A stretch of DNA of 64,000 nucleotides from Aphelocoma coerulescens. Lineage: Eukaryota; Chordata; Aves; Passeriformes; Corvidae. Of this stretch, positions 13,661 to 25,045 are shown in pieces. The stretch is from contig NC_091015.1 in NCBI RefSeq assembly GCF_041296385.1, positions 94,658,004 through 94,722,003 of the forward strand. Reading direction: 5' to 3'. Position numbers and translations under genes: made by a program. A model generated the notes under the pieces. It did not search any database and was not told the DNA's origin. It saw only the letters and a program-made list of their open reading frames with translations. The stretch's first letter is position 1, and every line of letters starts with the position of its first letter.

Positions 13661-16600
13661 CTGGATTCCTTACCCAGCATTTGAGATTCTAGGTAGCAGA
13701 AGTTAGGTATTTCACCTGATCGTGAGTCATAAACATTTGCTATAAATTGAGGTGAATGATTAAACCCAGTAAAAAGTGAATTCAGACTGAGTGTGATAAA
13801 AAACATTTCTCTCCACAATATTTAAAGCATACAGAAGCTTAAAAAAGATAATCATAAAATTATCAGATAAGAGATGCACTTCTGGCAACCTCTAATCAAA
13901 AAGGGGAGCATTAGCAAAAAGCAGGGAGGAAAAAAGATCAAACTTCAAGCACAGCTTGAGAAACTGTCTCCTAGATATGTCATACTGTCTCTAGAAAGTG
14001 ACCAAGGGGATTCCCTTTTTTCCTATATTTAGGGAAAATTTGTATTGCTTGTCATAGAGATAGAGGCACATTGAGCAGGCTGACTGCAAAAAAGACATTT
14101 TATTTTGTGAGCATTTTAAATGTCAAGTATTAAACATGATATCCAGAAGATAGGCATTACACATGAGCCTGATTTCCAACCCTGACAGTAAGATCCGTTT
14201 TGTCTCCAAGAACTAAGATCATAGATAAGCACTGCACGTTAGGAAAGAGTCTGCAAGTCTTCTGTAGAAAGAAGTGCTGCCTGGCTAGCCTTCAGGAGTC
14301 CCAGGAGGATGCTGTCAGGGCCCTGGGTTCTTCCCTTCTCCTTCTCTCCCCCAGCAATTTAGCAGCCCTCACACACAGGCAGTGTCCTGATAGATGTCAA
14401 TGAGCATGGAGAGAAAAGGTTATCTGATGGACTTAATATATTTGTCTTCTTGAAAAGCTTTTGAACGCATTTCTTATTAAGGGCCATTGAAGAAAAAAAT
14501 ATTTCCATGAGAATGGAAGAAAATATGTTTTATTGACTGAAGTTTATTAATAGGTAGGAAGCAAACTGTAGGTCTTGAAGATCATCTTCATGATGATGAA
14601 GGATCAGCAAGGGGATTCCTTAAGAATCAGTGCTGAAAGTGGATTTATTGAATCACGATTACTGAAACATCATCATCGACCTGGAAGATAAACAAACAAT
14701 GAAATCTCAAAATCTGAGACGATGCAGACATCTCTCAAACAATCAAATTCCTTCTGAAGGGCTGTAGAAAATCCCTCTTTGGTAAAGCTTGATTCCATCG
14801 CTAGTGTCAGATGAGCTTCAGTGTAGGCAAACGTAAAGGAAAGGGAAAATAATTGAAACTCTGCTTACCTGCCGTTGAATTACAGCTCAGACTCCTGGTG
14901 TTGCCTCAGCATACTGTGCAAAAGCAAGCTAGAAAAATTGTGGACATCTTTAGGGCAATATAAGAAAAAAAATGGGAGGGGCCATCATTTTGCCACTGTG
15001 CAAAACCTCAAGGCATGCAGTCCCAAGCACTGCAGCCTAAGGACAGGATAGTAAGAGAAGGTGCAGAAAGGACAACTAAATGGCCTAAAAGGGGTGCGAC
15101 ATCAAACATCTATTAAGAGACAATACCTTTCCATAATCATAATGTTCTGGATTGGTGTACCTTGTCAGGAGTAAAAAACATAAAACAGCTGCCTTAGGAA
15201 ATTTAAAGTCCAAGTGACAGGACGGCAGCTTATAATGACATCAGAACCTTTATTATGACCTTTCAAAGTGGCATAAGGTTTTTTCCTATAATTTTGCCTG
15301 AAAGTTTAATAAAACTATCCAAACAAGAAAGTGTCTACCTTATATTTCTTGCTACTTACAATAGTAATATTATACCAAATTAAAGTCTGAGAGAGAGTGC
15401 ACTCATATTTTATACCCAGGTACCTCATTTTGCTACCAGAGGAACAAACAGGAAATTTTCTTGAAAAAAATAGGAAAATACTGTTCTCTGTATCTTTCAA
15501 AGTGCATTACTCTGGCTTTGCAGGTTTAGCAAATACAATGTATAAATAAGCATGGAGTTTGATATTTCAAGTTTGATTCCTAAATATAATAATCAAACAG
15601 TTGCTACAGCATCATAAACAGACATAAGTGGAGAAAACAAAAATGATTGCTCTGACCAAGAGAAATAAGCCAATGTTCAGGCACAGAGAAATTGTTGCTT
15701 GTCAGAACAACAACTGGCAACTTAGCTTGTTTCTGCTTTTTCTCCAGCCAAATTGCCTATCATTTTGGGTTTTATATTTTATTAGGAATTGCATGCAAGA
15801 GGGATATTCAATATTTGGCCCAATTTTTCTAGACTGTTAAAAAAGGGGATCCTTTGCCATCAACAGAAAAGAAAAAACATAAATGCTTTAACCTGTAGCT
15901 CTTGCAGGAACTATTAGGAGCTATGATTGCTAAATTTCAGGGACAAGTTCTTGGTAATGACATGGAAAATTGTTTTGGTAACAGAATGGAAACTCCTTTC
16001 CTGAGCAACCTGATGAACACCAATAATTAATGCTTCTTGGCATCAGAGAAGTAAAATCAGTTTTATGCCTGCCTAAAACAGACATGTCAGGAGCATGGAA
16101 GAACAAAGATTTAGGTCTATTGCAACACACATACCTGTTCATGATTATTTGGGGCCAACATCATCACAGAGGTAGTTGCAGGGCATTAGAAGGAACTTTT
16201 GATACAAACCTGGAGTTAGCCTAAAAAGAAATAAAGAAAGAGGCATGAAAAGTAGTAGTGGAAGGGGAGAAACCCTGGAGTGGCAGCAGACCGTTGATAG
16301 AGGAACCCGCCTATGAATGTCATGTCTGGCTGGCAGCATGGGCAGCACGGGCAGCACGTGGGACTCCCTCACCCTGAGCTGTCTGGGGCCATGGGGACTT
16401 TCTGACCATCCAGAGTGTGTGGAGCTGCAGGGTCACAGGTGGGACCAGAGAGCCCACAACAGCCAAGGGAGAGAGGGGAAGAATGGGGCAATCCATCCTC
16501 CCCAAAGAGAGGATGGAGATCTGCCACCACAGCTGCAGTGGGTGCAGGTGTGAGCAGATGGGACATGTGCCCACGGGAGTGCCGAGCACCTGTGCGTGTA

Positions 16601-16708
16601 TGGGATTAGAGTTTTTTGTCATTGATCCTAGAAAGGTGTTTCACAAGCTGTAGGCATTTATTAGCATTGCACAAATTGTAATTCACTGATTGCCAGTTAA
16701 TTATTAAA
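13661..16708. other. Unique DNA with a GC-rich patch
   Basis: Mostly AT-rich sequence without recognisable genes. The last part, about 16310-16610, is clearly GC-richer, with frames open on both strands. None resembles a known protein, and no repeat family was recognised there. Confidence 0.5.
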
Positions 16709-16868
16709 GAATCATAGATTGGGTTGGGTTGGAAGGAAGCCTTAAAGCTCATCCAGTCCAATCTTCCTGCAACGAGCAGGGACCTCTTCCACTAGATCAG
16801 TCTGTTTCAAGCCATGTCCAACCTGATATATCCTGGATGGAGCATGTACCACCTCTCTGGATAGATTG
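16709..16868 (-). mobile_element. CR1 LINE 3' fragment
   Basis: The left edge is the CR1 tail read in reverse (AGAATCATAGATT), followed by 'gggttgggttggaaggaagcc', 'ctcatccagtccaatcttcc', 'cagggacctcttccactaga' and 'caacctgatatatcctggatgg'. This matches the avian CR1 3' end on the minus strand, 5'-truncated near 16868. Confidence 0.9.
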
Positions 16869-18261
16869 TAAAAAAATAAAATGCTGTAACTGCAGTTAAT
16901 AAACCAATAAACCACCTCAATTCTGATTTGGTTAAACTATGTGAACTGTGCAAATTTTTCCTTGTGCCAAAATTCTTCTGAACAACATAGACAATCTCTT
17001 GAACTCACGAAGATCAATAAAGGTTTGGGTCATGACCTTAACTACTTGCTGGCTTCTAGGTCAGTAGTTTGTAAAAAAAAAAGAAATGTGTATAACTGTA
17101 TTACTGGTGCTTTTGGTGTGTTAGCAGAATGGCACAGAGTAGAAGAGCAAGGCAGAAGGGAATAAGGGGTCGACACTGACTTCCTGCTGGTCCCAGCCAT
17201 GAGACAAATTAAAGTAACTGTGAAAATCATAATCTCAGTCCCTGGGACAAGACCAGTTAGGACTCGTATAGTATGATAGGGGCTCAATTGCATTTTGAAT
17301 TAGGTAAAGCAAAGAACACTAGGAGAAAACTCACTGTCTGTGCTTCGTGTAGCCATTTGTGTGACAACTGCTGACTGCACTCTGAGAGGGGAGTGAGGCA
17401 ATTATAAAAGAGGAGGGTAAAACTTGGCAGCCAAAGGGGTGTGCAGCTGGCTAGAAAGAAAAGTGGATGTGTTCACAGGCAGCTGCTGAGTGCATTGAGC
17501 CTGGGAAAGCCAGCAGGCTGAGATGAAAGGCTACTGCAAGAAAAGAAACAGAATCATGGGAACAGGTCTGGGAAGCCTGAGTGGCAGTTCCTGCTGAGGA
17601 CTGGGATCCAGAAATGTGGGGTGGATATATCTGCAAGTCAAGCAAGGATGATAATGATGAAGAGTGAAGTGTAACACCTATCCAGACACAAAAAAGAAAA
17701 CAAAACCAAAAACCACAAAACAACCCGGCCATCACCACTGTGGGGAAGAGAGAGAGGTGAACTATGTATGGGTTATCAGAGTGAATATATTATTCATATG
17801 GAATTTAACACCATCATGGAAAAAAATGATTTTGTACCATGATGTCAGGTCACAAAAATAGATCATTATGAGGAATAATGGAGGGCTAGGGGGTTTTATG
17901 AAGAGCATGAGAACTGTCAAGTACTCCCAGTGTTTCAAAAGACCTTAAAGGAGAAACCCAGATGGGAAATCTTCAGGTCCATCTCTAAAACTTATTAAAA
18001 TTTATAGGAAAAGGCAGCAAGTGGGGTAGTCATGCTAGGAGGTGTGAAAGTCATAAAATTGGAATTTGGATCAGAACAAAAGGGTATTTGATGCCATCAG
18101 TGCAGCAGCTTTTGATCTGATACATGATTCCTTAAAGAACCTATCATGCTGAACAACTCAGTATGGAAATGCAGGGCAGGGGCAGGAGGCACTGGATGGA
18201 CTGCCAAGGAAGGGTAAACCCCATGCCTTATCTGAAATTATGAAACAAGGCAGACGTCAGC
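16869..18261. other. Unique DNA, no gene seen
   Basis: No gene or identifiable element. An A/C-rich simple stretch occurs at about 17687-17722. A TATAAAAG near 17404 looks like a TATA box, but nothing downstream supports a transcript. Confidence 0.5.
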
Positions 18262-18280
18262 TGTAGTGATGCCTTAAAGA

Positions 18281-18284
18281 CCTG
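18281..18284. repeat. Left target-site duplication (CCTG) of nested LTR
   Basis: CCTG directly abuts the TG terminus of the LTR at 18285, and the same four bases follow its other terminus at 19658-19661. A length of 4 bp fits integration by a gamma/epsilon-like (class I) element, but a 4-bp match alone could be chance. Confidence 0.6.
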
Positions 18285-19657
18285 TGTAGTGGTTTGGTCC
18301 AAAATACTCATTGCTATTTACCTTCTGTGAGATAAGAATTAGGAGAAAGCAAAGCAGGCACAAAACTTAAAAAAATATAAAGAAGTTTATTACCAGACCT
18401 AAAAGAAGGGAAAAAAGGAAAAAAAAAATTATACCACACCTTCAGAACTCTTCTCCTCCCCCCACTTTTCCCCCTTCTCCCACTGTAAAAAGACAACCCT
18501 TGAGATGTTCATTCTGTTTACCACTTCCATAATAACCTTGTTCAGTTCACTTAGGGAGAGGAGTCTCTCTTGCTCATGCTATGGAGACATCTCCACAAGA
18601 AGTTCTCTCATGGCTTCAGTATCACAACGAGACAGCTGCTCGGGTTGGTTGTCTGCCCACATGTGAGAGTCCCTTCCCCTGACTTACAGCTTTTCCCACA
18701 ACTGCTTTCAAGGGTCCAGTCTTGAGCTGCTGGGGTACATTTTAAGGTTGAGCTGTTCAAAAACAAAGGTTCTCTTCACCCATCTCTGGGAGCATCTTCA
18801 TCTCTAGGAATAGAGGCCCTTCCCCTTCCCTGGGAGCAAAAGGGTCCTCATCATCTTCATCTCTGGGAGTATCTCTGGGAGCATCTCTAGGAACAGAGGT
18901 CTTCTCCTTCCGATTTGGAGCAAGAGTCCTCATCACTTCCATCTCTCCCTGTTCAAACTTCTCATCAAATTACAGCTGCTTCAGCATTTGCTTATTACAG
19001 CACAGGTGCTTTTGCTCACAAGTACAAGTTGAACACTCCAGCCCCCATGCTGTCATGAAATTACAACGGGTACTCTGGTCCATCACCACCATAACTTTAC
19101 AACAGAATTTCAGCTTTAAGCATCTCCTCTTTCTCATCCCTCAGGGTTTCAGCTCTTCTTTCTTTGCTTCATGTCTGCAGGCTCCACCTGTTCTGGAGGG
19201 AATTTACAGCACTAAAAGGGTTAATCTCACCTGGGCCTTGCAGCTGGAATTTCGCTTATCTCTGTTGGCCACATGATCTTTGCTGGGCAGCAGAGCAGCT
19301 TCAGCTGAATCTTCAGCTGCACTGGAGAGGGGGAGCCGGGCTGCGCTGTCTGCACGTAGCAGGGCTGTGGGGGGCTGCGGGTGGAACAGGGCCCATCGGC
19401 TCCAGGATGGCTGTGTCCCTGCCCTGTACAGGCCCAGCCCAGTTACCTGTCCCCCGGCCGGAAGCAAGAGAGGGAGCTTCCCAGGGTTTGTCCATTCTTA
19501 AATGTGGACCACAGAGGTGGTCAAAATTCTAAGTGGCTTGAAAAATTGTCTATATTCAAACTATCCAGTTGATAGGTTCTGTCAGGTCATAGAGGAAGGT
19601 GTCAGAACCTCTTTGCAAGAAAATCACTTCTGGAACTATGCTTGCTAACCCATGACA
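18285..19657 (-). mobile_element. Solo LTR, 1.3 kb family, copy 2 (inverted)
   Basis: Read on the minus strand it begins TGTCATGGGTTAGCAAGC and ends CCAAACCACTACA, matching copy 1 at 6389-7667 over its whole length. It is flanked by CCTG at 18281-18284 and 19658-19661, a 4-bp target duplication. The poly(A) signal (TTTATT on the plus strand, 18386-18391) and TATA-like box (18428-18433) keep the spacing of copy 1. It is about 94 bp longer than copy 1, partly through a local duplication at about 18764-18945. A GC-rich block corresponding to that of copy 1 lies at about 19320-19470. No internal retroviral genes adjoin it. Confidence 0.88.
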
Positions 19658-19661
19658 CCTG
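19658..19661. repeat. Right target-site duplication (CCTG) of nested LTR
   Basis: It directly follows the CATGACA terminus at 19651-19657 and matches 18281-18284. Confidence 0.6.
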
Positions 19662-20111
19662 GAAATAAAACAACACACTTTTGAGACAGTATAGGAGGTA
19701 ATATAAAGGCTGGTCCTTATTGGAGGCCTCCAGGAACAGATATGGAAAAAGCCTAAAACACCCACCGCCGCATGGGGTGAATACAGTTTTTTAAGTTTAG
19801 CAAATTAGCATAACTGAAAAAATCCCCAATTAGAAGCACAAATGTTGAACTAATTCCTTGTTTTGGTTCCACCTTTCCTGTAGCCCCCCTTTAGAGAGGA
19901 ACTAAACTTTGCTTATGAAAAGGTGTCTTGAAGAGCTGGTTTCAACCTTGGTTCCCAGAAAGAAACAAGATAGGATAGGACCCTTGGGTCCCCTGGGGTT
20001 TGGAGACTCTGGAATGTGTTTTGTCTTTCTGACTATCAGGGTAGGGAAAAGGTAGGAAAAAGTACTGGAACTCGCTAGGAGCTATATAACTATACAACAA
20101 TAATCTACACA

Positions 20112-22417
20112 GCTACAAATATATATGAAGGAAATATAAAAGCAAACATCGTTCTGGCATCAGTAGGATGGGTCTGAAAAATAAATGCAGGGGTAAAAAG
20201 CACTTAAATCTCCAGAAGAGATGGTTAAAGCTACTTTTACCCCAACACAGTGAAATGACTTGGCCGTCAGTGTCTTTAAGGCCATGATTGTGCCCTTGTC
20301 TGTTATACACACTGAGTATTGGCTTAAGAAGTTGCAAGGTATGTGGGAATAGAGTGGCAGTGCACACACAATGCTAAAATTATTTGGTTAAATTATGCAA
20401 ACAGGCAAGCAGGGAAATTTTTCCCATTGGCATTAACCCACTACAGTTTTGATGGTTGCTGTGAGGTTTTTATTGGAGAGGGCTTTTTTGTTTTTAATTC
20501 TTTCCATGCATTGTGCCGAACCGTATTGTGTCAAAAATGAGAAAAAGAGAAAAAAGACAAAGAGGAAGAAGCACAGCCCTGTCTCATTATGCAGGCCTCA
20601 CCTTAAGTATGCTAAATTTTCCTCTTTTCTGAGACCTCTGGTCCACTTTCCAATCCAATCAGGAAAATCAGGTTACTCTGAGTGTGTAGCCCTGATCTAA
20701 TGCCTGCCACACATGCACAAACATGCATGTGTGCACTCACACACTCAACCCAAGCAGCAAAGTCATTCCCTTTGGAAATGATGAGACACTTTCAAGAACA
20801 CAGATGCAGAGAAAATCCCTTCATGGCTTTCCCTTTAGGTTATGAGACAATGATTTCTTTTCCCTGCAGAGGGATTCCTTGTGGAAGAGGGGCATATGAT
20901 ACCCCTGGAAAGATTGGACAACCCAGGGTTGCTGAGGAAAATCCCCTGAAATGGCCCCTGGCTGCAGGCAGGCCTGGAAAGCATCTGGCTGCAGGCAGCC
21001 CTGAGTCCTTGGCAAAGCAATACACTGGTCAGCTCCCCCACAGATTAGAGGCCGTCTAGAGGGACTGGGTGTGAATCTTTGCAAAAGTAGATACAAGCTT
21101 GTGTAGGTAAACAGTAACGGGAGAACGATGCTCAAATCGTATCGGTGCATGTGTCGTTACTCTGGCCAGCTCTCCTGCACTCGAACCCCCCAAAATTTCC
21201 CAGGGAGTATCTCAGCATCATATTCATCATTTTCCCCCATGATGGTAACAAGAGCACAGAGGGGTAAAAGTGAGTTTTGGCCCCTGATTTTACTCTTCTT
21301 CCCAGGCCTCATAACTAGCCAGTCTGAACTTGGGCTATTGCGTAAATAAAGACTGTAAAGTTCTTGCTCTGTACATTCAAGCTTATCCTAGCTGTAATGA
21401 GATGGAAATGCATTCTTGACTCATGTATTTTATTTATATTGTATTGCCCATGAAATCCTATCTTTCCAAGGGGACTGACAATCATGGATTTTCATTGTGT
21501 GATGAGAAAGAATACGGTTATTTTGAAGGATTTCCAATAAAAAATACCAGATACAAAACACCATGCAGTAAAAGATAATATTATAGTTAAATAATGAAAA
21601 AATACAAAAAATTCCTCACTCAGTATATCAAGGTCAGCTGAAATAGCTACTGTGAATTTAGGTTTAAAAGTAGATTTTCAGTTCAGAACCTTTGTCCACT
21701 ATTAAATTTTCTGTTTCCGTTCCTTTTTTTCTTTGCCTCTGTTTTGTGAGTTCTTTTACTCAGAACTCAGACTGACATGCAGGAGCTGGGGAGTTGCTCT
21801 TTGGACTCAGATGTTTATTGTTTCTTATCTACGGTACAGCTGCACAGAATGTGCCTCTAAGTTAACAAGGTGGAAATTGCCCCAGAGTTCTAACTTCCAA
21901 GGCCTTTTAAAGCCCAAATTACCCAACCATGGAATGCCAGCTAATTTATTTTTACTTGTAATCCAGTAACTAATCATTCATGTTCCGCACTGCGGGTTTT
22001 TTCAACCAATACCAGATCACCCAGACATGTGAAGAAGAAGGAAGAAGGAAGAAGAACTAACCTACACCCCAAATCCTCCATCTTGTTACGTATATATTAC
22101 AATATCCCATAAACCTAAATTTTCTGAACCCAGGGTTCCAACAATCCACCAGTTCCTTTAAATAGTTTTCTTGTACAGAAGCCAAGGTTTGTGCTTGTTT
22201 TTGGTTTTTTTTTAAGTGCATAACATTAAAGTTAGTTGTTAACATTTTCTATCTTCTACTAGTTGACTATCAAAATTTTGGCTTAGAGACTGGGCAGGGA
22301 AAGCATGTGCATCAGTAGTTTATCCAGGCATGCAAACCTGATAGGTGTAGGTTCACTGTCACTGTACAGTTTCAAGATACATTTCAAAAAGGTACAACAG
22401 CACATTGTTCAATGTGT
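20112..22417. other. Unique DNA, partly GC-richer, no gene recognised
   Basis: 20680-21350 is richer in G+C and in CpG than its flanks and ends in an AATAAA-containing stretch near 21343. It could be an unrecognised LTR or a transcript end. No protein homology is apparent. A short GAA-rich stretch lies at 22031-22056. Confidence 0.4.
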
Positions 22418-23486
22418 TGTGTTGGGTTGACCCCGGCTGGATGCCACGTGTGCAGCAAAACCATTCTTTCACTCCCTTCCTCAGCTGGGCAGGCAAGAGA
22501 AAATAAAACAAAAGGCTTATGGGTCGACATAAGGGCAGAGAGAGATCACTCATCAGGTACCATCATGGGCAAAACTGACCTGACAGGTGGAAATTAGTTT
22601 AAATTAAACTATCTAATCAGAGTAAGGAAATAAAACCAAATCTTAAAAGCATCTTCCTCCTACCCCTTCTTTCCTTCATCAGATTAATTCCTGTCAATTT
22701 TCTCTCCCTCCTCGCCACCAGCTGCACAGGGGGGTGGGGAATGGGGGCTGTGGTCAGTCCATCACACATCATCTCTGCAGCTCCTTCCTCCTCAGGGGGA
22801 GGACTCCTCACATTCTTCCTCTGCTCCAGCATGGGCTCCCTCCCATGGGAGACAGTCCTCCATGAACTTCTCCAATGTGAGTCCTTTCCAGAAGTTGCAC
22901 TTTTCTCTAACTGCTTCAGTGTGGGTTGCTTCCATGGGATACTGTCCTTCAGATACAGGCTGTCCCAGCATGGATCTCCCTTGAGGTCACAATTCCTGCC
23001 ACCAAACCTGCTCCAATGTGATCTTCTCTCTCTTCAGGGCCACAGGTCCTGCCAGGAAGCTGCTCCAGCAGAGGCTTTTGAGTCCTAGCCTCCCTCAGGC
23101 ATCCACCTGCGCCATGGGCTGCAGGTAGATCTCTGCTCCACCATGGACCTCCATGAGCAGTAGGAGAACAGCTGCCTCACCATGGCCTTCACCATGGACT
23201 GCAGGGGAATCTCTGCTCCAGGGCCTGGAGCATCTCTTCACCCTTCTTCTGCACTGCAGGACTGTTTTTCTCACATATCCTCTCTCCTCTCTCTGACTGC
23301 TGATACCTTGCAAATTTATTTTCCTGCCTCTGAAATATGATATCCCAGAGGCACAACCACTGTCACTGCTGGGTTCAGCTTTGGGCAGTGGTGAGTCCAT
23401 CCTGGAGTCAGCTGGCATTGTCTCTGACAGACATGGGGAAAGCTTCTGGCCACCCCTGTAGCCCCTTGCCATGCAAACATAATACA
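22418..23486 (-). mobile_element. LTR with internal tandem array, copy A
   Basis: The plus strand starts TGTGTTGGGTTGACCCCGGCTGG and ends CATGCAAACATAATACA. I recognise this as an abundant avian LTR family. The sense strand is inferred to be minus, because the family's TATTTAAG box and its poly(A) signal lie in that order on the minus strand. Here the box is degraded (about 23331-23340) and the poly(A) signal near 22585-22615 is not intact. Between them, about 22810-23240, lies a degenerate tandem array of roughly 40-bp units around the motif CTCCAGCATGGG. No target duplication was found. Long open frames on both strands follow the array and look like by-products of it. Confidence 0.8.
22810..23240. 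repeat. Degenerate ~40-bp tandem units inside LTR copy A
   Basis: Units are built around CTCCAGCATGGG or CTCCAATGTG, followed by a CCTTCCATGGG-like segment and a CAGTCCTTCAG-like segment. Several diverged units follow one another. The equivalent part of copy B (about 55600-55850) has the same motifs, more decayed. Confidence 0.65.
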
Positions 23487-24087
23487 CCCGTAAACCTGCA
23501 AAGGAAATGTATTTTTTTAAATGCTTGAAGCCTCAATGTGATTCTGATTTCAAGCCCAGAATATTTAGTCTAGTACTACATTCATTCCAAGTCTAGGGTT
23601 CAACCTATGTCCCCTGCCTCAAGACAGTGTTGTTTTCAAGTGCAAGGCACATTCCCAAATGGTTACCAAGGATCTGGATGCTCATATTAAGTAATCAGGA
23701 ATAAATATTTAGTCTTAATTACAAAGTGAAAAGGTATAAGTAATTGTTTCTTGTTTCATACCCTTTAATCTTTACTTGGCTTTAGATTCTGACATGTAAT
23801 CCAAAAAAATTTTATACACTCTATTTAAAAAAAAAAATCATTAAATGTACGTTTGGCCAGCTTTTGGTACCTATACAAGAACAGCTGAATAAAGTGTCCT
23901 TTCATTTCATCTAACAGGATTTTGTATTTCATATTATGCTTTGAAACAATTTTACAGTATATTTTCCCTTATGCATAAATCTGGTGGCTTGATTTTCTAT
24001 TATGTATGTCTTGATCATTATTTATGATTTTATTTTTAACTTTTCTTTGAAATCTCCTAAAACCTACTGATCCAATTTCTACAATAG
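23487..24087. other. Unique AT-rich DNA, no gene seen
   Basis: Low-complexity AT-rich sequence with no recognisable element. Confidence 0.5.
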
Positions 24088-24141
24088 TTCAAACAGACAA
24101 AGAATCACTGTTTCAAACAGACAAAGAATCACTGTTTCAAG
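24088..24141. repeat. 24-bp tandem repeat, just over two copies
   Basis: The unit TTCAAACAGACAAAGAATCA plus CTGT is repeated exactly at 24088 and 24112, with the start of a third unit at 24136. Perfect identity implies a recent duplication or assembly slippage. Confidence 0.9.
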
Positions 24142-24958
24142 CGATGCTGTGCCAGTTTATTTCAGAAGAGAACTTGAGCAAGAGGAAATTAAACTTTTCT
24201 TTCCTGTGTTGATTTTCTAAATGATCAAAAAGGAGGGAAAGAAACTTTATTATAATCAAATATTAAAGACTGGCCCTCAGTTCTAACAAAGACAACAAAA
24301 TCATTGCTGTTCAGTGAAGCAGAATTAGCCCCTAAATGAAGCTCCGCATGTGCACTGTTGCTGCTGTGTATTCTTGAGTAAGAGGTCTTGGTCCACCTGT
24401 GCACAGCTCAAATGGTCTCTGAACCTCCTGTGTTTTTGTGTCACAGCCCATGCAGCCTCTCTGCCTGTTAACCCCTAAGAAAAGTCCTTTAAAATAACTG
24501 CTTGGATGTGCTTACTGAAAAAGCTTGTGCTTCAGTTGTTTCTTTCTTTGTCTGTCTTTTCCATTCCAGAAATTGCAACCTGCTCCAGCTGGTCCAAGCT
24601 ACCCGGGGGGCACAGCTATCCCCAGCATGGAGCTCACCTCCCCTGGCTGCTGTGTCCATCACAGGATGCTACTGGTGACATCTCCTAGGGTAAAACCAAT
24701 CAGTGTTCACCCTAAAGTGTCAGCTGGCACAGTGAAAAGGATGTGCCACACCACAAAATACCCTTTAGCAAACAAGGCAGAATTATAATGTATATTAGGG
24801 AGGAAAACCAACTAAACTACAAAATCATAAAGAGAAGAGGATGTCAGACCCTCCATGCTATGCAAACTCCTGAATATTTTCATTTGCTATTAATGTAAAC
24901 CCTGCCACTATCATCTCCCTGATCCTGTTTGTTTTTTCCCCTGTGGTTGGGGTCACAC
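24142..24958. other. Unique DNA, no gene seen
   Basis: No identifiable gene or element. A short G+C-richer segment at 24560-24720 follows a pyrimidine tract and CAG, resembling a splice acceptor, but its open frame is unrecognised. Confidence 0.45.
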
Positions 24959-25045
24959 AATATATGCATATATATTTATTATATATATAAATTATATATA
25001 TATTATATAAATATATATATATATTTATATACACACACACATATG
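24959..25045. repeat. (TA)n microsatellite with a short (AC)n end
   Basis: Interrupted TA repeats run from 24959 and end in an ACACACACAC block at about 25031-25040. The open frame across it is an artefact of the repeat. Confidence 0.9.

Larger units (their letters stand above)
18262..20111 (-). mobile_element. Older ERVK-like LTR split by a nested LTR (boundaries approximate)
   Basis: To the right of the nested LTR, 19662-20111 reads on the minus strand like a passerine ERVK-type LTR. It has conserved U3 blocks (for example 'ttatgctaatttgctaaac' before a degraded TATA, and 'aattagttcaacatttgtgc'), followed by a degraded poly(A) signal in 'cctccaataagg'. The U5 would cross the insertion point: the CCTG duplicated at 18281-18284 and 19658-19661 marks where the younger LTR entered. 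Neither outer boundary is secure and no outer TSD was found. Identity rests on my recognition of the block order, not on alignment. Confidence 0.5.

Noticed and set aside
17395..17460. TATAAAAG promoter-like motif
   Set aside because: A single motif in AT-rich DNA, with no downstream coding frame or LTR termini.
7668..18284. Inversion already caused by recombination between the two 1.3 kb LTRs
   Set aside because: Such an inversion would leave both LTRs with mismatched flanks, but copy 2 keeps matching CCTG duplications.
6389..19657. One provirus bounded by the two 1.3 kb LTRs
   Set aside because: The LTRs are in opposite orientation, and no retroviral reading frames lie between them.
21110..21190. 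tRNA-like 'ctgcactcgaacccc' (TpsiC-arm-like on the minus strand)
   Set aside because: No matching acceptor stem, A-box or anticodon arm could be fitted.
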